Positions 4,776 through 6,430 of a stretch of DNA of 6,430 nt are shown here, one piece after another (positions within the stretch are counted from its first letter, which is position 1; each line of letters begins with the position of its first letter). The stretch is from assembly GCA_012521805.1 (NCBI GenBank), contig JAAYLQ010000068.1:1-6430 (forward strand), in the 5' to 3' direction. The notes under the pieces are model-generated. The model ran no database searches. It was not told the DNA's origin and saw nothing but the letters and a program-made list of their open reading frames with translations. Both the position numbers and the translations under genes were made by a program. This DNA is from Bacillota bacterium. Its GTDB lineage: Bacteria; Bacillota; Limnochordia; Darwinibacteriales; DTU012.

Positions 4776-6047
4776 CTAACCTTGCATCCTCTCCCATTTC
4801 TCCCATTGCTCAGTCAAGGTATGGCGAAGAAGAAGCTCATGCTCTTTGAGCATATCCCGTACTTCCTCATCACTATAAATTTTGATCTCCCGAATTTTTT
4901 CCTCATAAGCACGTAAACGTCTTTTGAGTTCTGAATCCACATCATCAAAGGGCTTTTCAACAACCTTCTCCGCTCGTACCATTTCAGTCTCTTGGCCAAA
5001 TAAGCTGCTAAAGTTATGTCCTCTGTCCTCATAAGTGAAATCATCACGCGTAAACTTGCCTAAATAATTCCTGCTTGTCCAATTATCACGATTCAAAAAG
5101 TGCTCATAACCTTTACGCTCCAAGAATTCAACCAGACGATATTTGTGCTGAGCTCTATCGCTTTTGAATAAATCCGCATAGTTCAGGATTGCCATAAATA
5201 GATCTTCAGCAGAAAAATCAGTTAAAGCCTCATTCCAGGCATCGATGATCCTCTGCTTTGTCCTATCCCCTAAACGATAGTGAGGGTTAACCTCTTGATT
5301 ATTCCAGAATGAAATCAGATCATCAGCCGTTAACTTCTTAGTTAGCAAAGCTGAATAATCACGCTTGGCTTTCTTTTCCTTCTCTCGCTTAAGTTGTTCT
5401 TGATAGGCCTTCATAGCAATAGATGCAAAATCATCCTCTGGTTCTTCTTCTTCTGTCTTTAAATCAAAAGAGGATTCTCTCTCCACCAATTCGTCAGAAT
5501 TGGTTTCTCTTTCTTCTTCACTTGTAGCTGCTATCTCTGAAATGGGTGAGAGATCATTATTGTTTTGATCATTATTACTAAGATCAATATTATTAGTGTC
5601 GGGTTTTCCAGATACGGGTTCACCAGTTACGGGAAACCCGTTTCTGGGTTCTAGCTGGGATTTCGTATTTTCCCCTCTCTTTTTATCCAGTAACGGATTT
5701 TCCGTTTCTGGCTTTACGCTGGCTTTTTGCAGAAGTCTCTCCTGCGGCACTTCATAGACGATTGTTTCCTGATGAGAAAATTGTCCAGTCTCGGGATCCC
5801 TGATTTTTATCCGTTCTATGTAACCCTTCTGCTCTAGTTCTTTCAGAATAGAGTTCACTGAATCACGACCATTGGTTGCTCGTTTGACCAAATCAGCCAC
5901 AATTACGATCCAGTTATCAGGCTTACTAAGCAGGTAGGCCAATAATCCTTTTGCCTGCCAACTTAGATTATCATCATTAAGTGGTCTGTGGTCTATCATC
6001 ACAAACGGATTTTCACGCTTACTGGTTCTGACTATATTTTTACTCAC
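4776..6047 (-). CDS. Replication-initiator-like winged-helix protein, 423 aa, under attenuator control
   Basis: The protein starts at GTG 6047, directly after the T run of a terminator hairpin; AAAGGGG inside the hairpin's 3' arm is the ribosome binding site, 8 nt away. Residues about 14-100 form a winged helix of the HTH_36 / plasmid Rep kind: PFVMIDHRPLNDDNLSW, AKGLLAYLLSKPDNW, VADLVKRATNGRDSVNSILKELEQKGYI, with a wing ending in ETIVYEVP. Residues about 105-170 are a polar linker whose codons contain iteron-like repeats. Residues about 176-240 are very acidic and then Lys/Arg/Glu-rich, probably partly coiled coil. Residues about 245-325 are a helical module (LTADDLISFWNN, IIDAWNEALTDFSAEDLFMAILNYADLF, EFLERKGYEHFLNRDNW) like the C-terminal part of phage and plasmid replication proteins. 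The tail is again helical and charged. Its plan parallels that of the 302-aa protein, but the sequences are divergent. Initiator role is inferred from fold, iterons and copy-control-like leader. Confidence 0.75.
   Translation of the reverse strand: MSKNIVRTSKRENPFVMIDHRPLNDDNLSWQAKGLLAYLLSKPDNWIVIVADLVKRATNGRDSVNSILKELEQKGYIERIKIRDPETGQFSHQETIVYEVPQERLLQKASVKPETENPLLDKKRGENTKSQLEPRNGFPVTGEPVSGKPDTNNIDLSNNDQNNNDLSPISEIAATSEEERETNSDELVERESSFDLKTEEEEPEDDFASIAMKAYQEQLKREKEKKAKRDYSALLTKKLTADDLISFWNNQEVNPHYRLGDRTKQRIIDAWNEALTDFSAEDLFMAILNYADLFKSDRAQHKYRLVEFLERKGYEHFLNRDNWTSRNYLGKFTRDDFTYEDRGHNFSSLFGQETEMVRAEKVVEKPFDDVDSELKRRLRAYEEKIREIKIYSDEEVRDMLKEHELLLRHTLTEQWEKWERMQG
5608..5711 (+). repeat. Iteron-like repeats inside the 423-aa Rep gene
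   Basis: Five copies of an 11-bp motif close to CCAGWWACGGG are present. Direct: CCAGATACGGG (5608-5618), CCAGTTACGGG (5623-5633) and CCAGTAACGGA (5687-5697). Inverted: CCCGTTTCTGG (5637-5647) and TCCGTTTCTGG (5701-5711). The first two are 15 nt apart. The D/E pair and the B/C pair form near-palindromes. A weaker sixth copy, CCAGTCTCGGG, lies at 5785-5795. They fall in codons 113-147, the linker between the DNA-binding and C-terminal domains. Copies in both orientations cannot be explained by repeated protein sequence, so a DNA-level role such as an origin is likely. Confidence 0.65.
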
Positions 6048-6076
6048 AAAAAAAGCCCCTTTCTACCGAAAGAGAC
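6048..6076 (-). terminator. Attenuator hairpin directly before the 423-aa Rep gene
   Basis: On the minus strand GTCTCTTTC (6076-6068), loop GGTA, GAAAGGGGC (6063-6055), then seven Ts (6054-6048) and the GTG start. All nine pairs form, two of them G-U. This is a full intrinsic terminator placed between leader and gene. Its 3' arm holds the AAAGGGG ribosome binding site, so the hairpin should block both transcription and translation. The 5' arm can instead pair with the upstream element at 6220-6233. Confidence 0.7.
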
Positions 6077-6081
6077 CTCCC
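6068..6081 (-). promoter_or_regulatory. Downstream half of the antiterminator
   Basis: The minus-strand RNA reads GGGAGGTCTCTTTC here. It overlaps the whole 5' arm of the attenuator except the innermost pairing order, and pairs over 14 nt with GAAAGAGGCCTCCC encoded at 6233-6220, with one G-U. Forming this duplex excludes the attenuator. Confidence 0.6.
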
Positions 6082-6134
6082 ACACGAATAGCAAGATAAC
6101 CCAATATCTTCCTTGTCCTTAAGTGGCATAAAGG

Positions 6135-6164
6135 TTGACATGATGCCCATCCTCATGCTACTAT
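6135..6164 (+). promoter_or_regulatory. Promoter of the antisense RNA
   Basis: A consensus -35 TTGACA (6135-6140) is separated by 18 bp from TACTAT (6159-6164), with an extended -10 TG one base upstream (6156-6157). It points away from the 423-aa gene and places the transcription start near 6171. Confidence 0.7.
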
Positions 6165-6219
6165 AAGCAAGAAAGATACTTTTCGTGAGGGCCTTACCCG
6201 TGTGCCGGCAAGCAGCTAG

Positions 6220-6233
6220 GGGAGGCCTCTTTC
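6220..6233 (-). promoter_or_regulatory. Upstream half of the antiterminator, target of the antisense RNA
   Basis: The Rep leader (minus strand) encodes GAAAGAGGCCTCCC here, complementary to GGGAGGTCTCTTTC at 6081-6068. The same segment is fully contained in the predicted antisense RNA, so binding of that RNA would free the 5' arm of the attenuator. Confidence 0.6.
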
Positions 6234-6249
6234 TTTTTCACGTTTTACT

Positions 6250-6276
6250 GAAGGGCCGTGAGGCCCTTCTTTTTTT
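6250..6276 (+). terminator. Intrinsic terminator of the antisense RNA
   Basis: GAAGGGCC (6250-6257), loop GTGA, GGCCCTTC (6262-6269), then seven Ts (6270-6276). It is a textbook terminator on the plus strand. AGGGCCTTAC (6188-6197) could alternatively pair with its GTGAGGCCCT (6258-6267). Confidence 0.85.
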
Positions 6277-6430
6277 GTCTGATCGACCATCAACTTCTTT
6301 CGACATTGGGCCGCCATTACCTTCTCGAGAGCGTGCAAAATCCGCATGGCAAGCGCATTTCATGATATCAGGAAATCAAGAAATCAATTTTGACAGCAAG
6401 ACATCTAGACAGCAAGAAAACAAGACATCA
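6277..6430. other. Upstream Rep leader/promoter region, no gene seen; short repeats at the edge
   Basis: The sense promoter of the 423-aa gene should be here on the minus strand, but only a weak candidate (TTGCTG, 17 bp, CAAAAT, inside about 6388-6416) is visible. At the edge GACAGCAAG occurs at 6392-6400 and 6408-6416, and CAAGACATC at 6397-6405 and 6421-6429; AAATCAAGAAATCAA (6373-6387) is another short repeat. The window ends inside this repeat tract. Confidence 0.35.

Larger units (their letters stand above)
6171..6276 (+). ncRNA. Predicted antisense RNA controlling the 423-aa Rep gene
   Basis: About 106 nt lie between a strong promoter and an intrinsic terminator on the strand opposite the Rep leader, with no open frame. 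The RNA should fold as a first hairpin (lower stem GAAAG 6171-6175 / CTTTC 6229-6233; upper stem GGCCT with bulge and CCC, 6190-6199, against GGG and AGGCC, 6220-6227; loop about 6200-6219 including the palindrome TGCCGGCA) and the terminator hairpin. It covers the upstream antiterminator element (6220-6233) but not the attenuator itself (6055-6076). That is the arrangement in plasmids such as pIP501, where a short counter-transcript lets the attenuator form and lowers rep mRNA. Start position and action are inferred; parts are seen in sequence. Confidence 0.65.

Noticed and set aside
4670..4778. TTTAAGCCTA direct repeat as an insertion duplication
   Set aside because: Two 10-bp AT-rich copies 99 bp apart enclose no element-like ends; chance is a sufficient explanation.
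5608..5711. CRISPR array
   Set aside because: Repeat units are only 11 bp, occur in both orientations, lie inside a coding sequence and have irregular spacing.

Overview
The window looks like a low-to-moderate GC Bacillota (Clostridia-like) accessory region. The evidence is a strong AGGAGG ribosome binding site, GTG starts, and winged-helix replication proteins of the type found on Firmicute plasmids and phages. The species cannot be told from the sequence.

Left part (1-2660, + strand). This holds the remains of two decayed genes followed by one intact gene. Positions 86-876 are a McrB-type AAA+ restriction ATPase fragment: Walker B and sensor 1 are still readable, Walker A is missing, and the 3' end is frameshifted. 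Positions 1058-1296 are the 5' end of a secreted ComEC-like metallo-beta-lactamase gene, broken by two or more stops and at least one frameshift. Positions 1336-2535 encode an intact 399-aa lipoprotein with a carboxypeptidase-regulatory-like domain and an FGE/SUMF1 fold that lacks the catalytic cysteines. A perfect 13-bp hairpin lies between it and the convergent gene.

Right part (2786-6430, all genes on the - strand). This looks like a plasmid-type replication module, either on a plasmid or integrated. It has two replication-initiator-like proteins (302 and 423 aa) with the same plan: N-terminal winged helix, low-complexity linker, C-terminal helical domain. Between them are two tiny adjoining genes (48 and 70 aa) and about 500 bp of dense inverted repeats, including a 262-bp block closed by 16-bp perfect arms and a possible H-type pseudoknot.

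The main find is the control circuitry. (1) The 423-aa gene is preceded directly by a terminator hairpin whose 3' arm also carries its ribosome binding site. A 14-nt upstream element can pair with the other arm as an antiterminator. A divergent promoter (TTGACA, 18 bp, TGcTACTAT) and a rho-independent terminator define a roughly 106-nt antisense RNA covering exactly that upstream element. This is the layout of antisense-RNA transcriptional attenuation of rep genes (Inc18-type plasmids such as pIP501). (2) Each initiator gene carries its own iteron-like repeat cluster inside the codons of its linker, with different cores (CCAGWWACGG and GTRTCCGA), so each gene may contain its own origin, as lambda O does.
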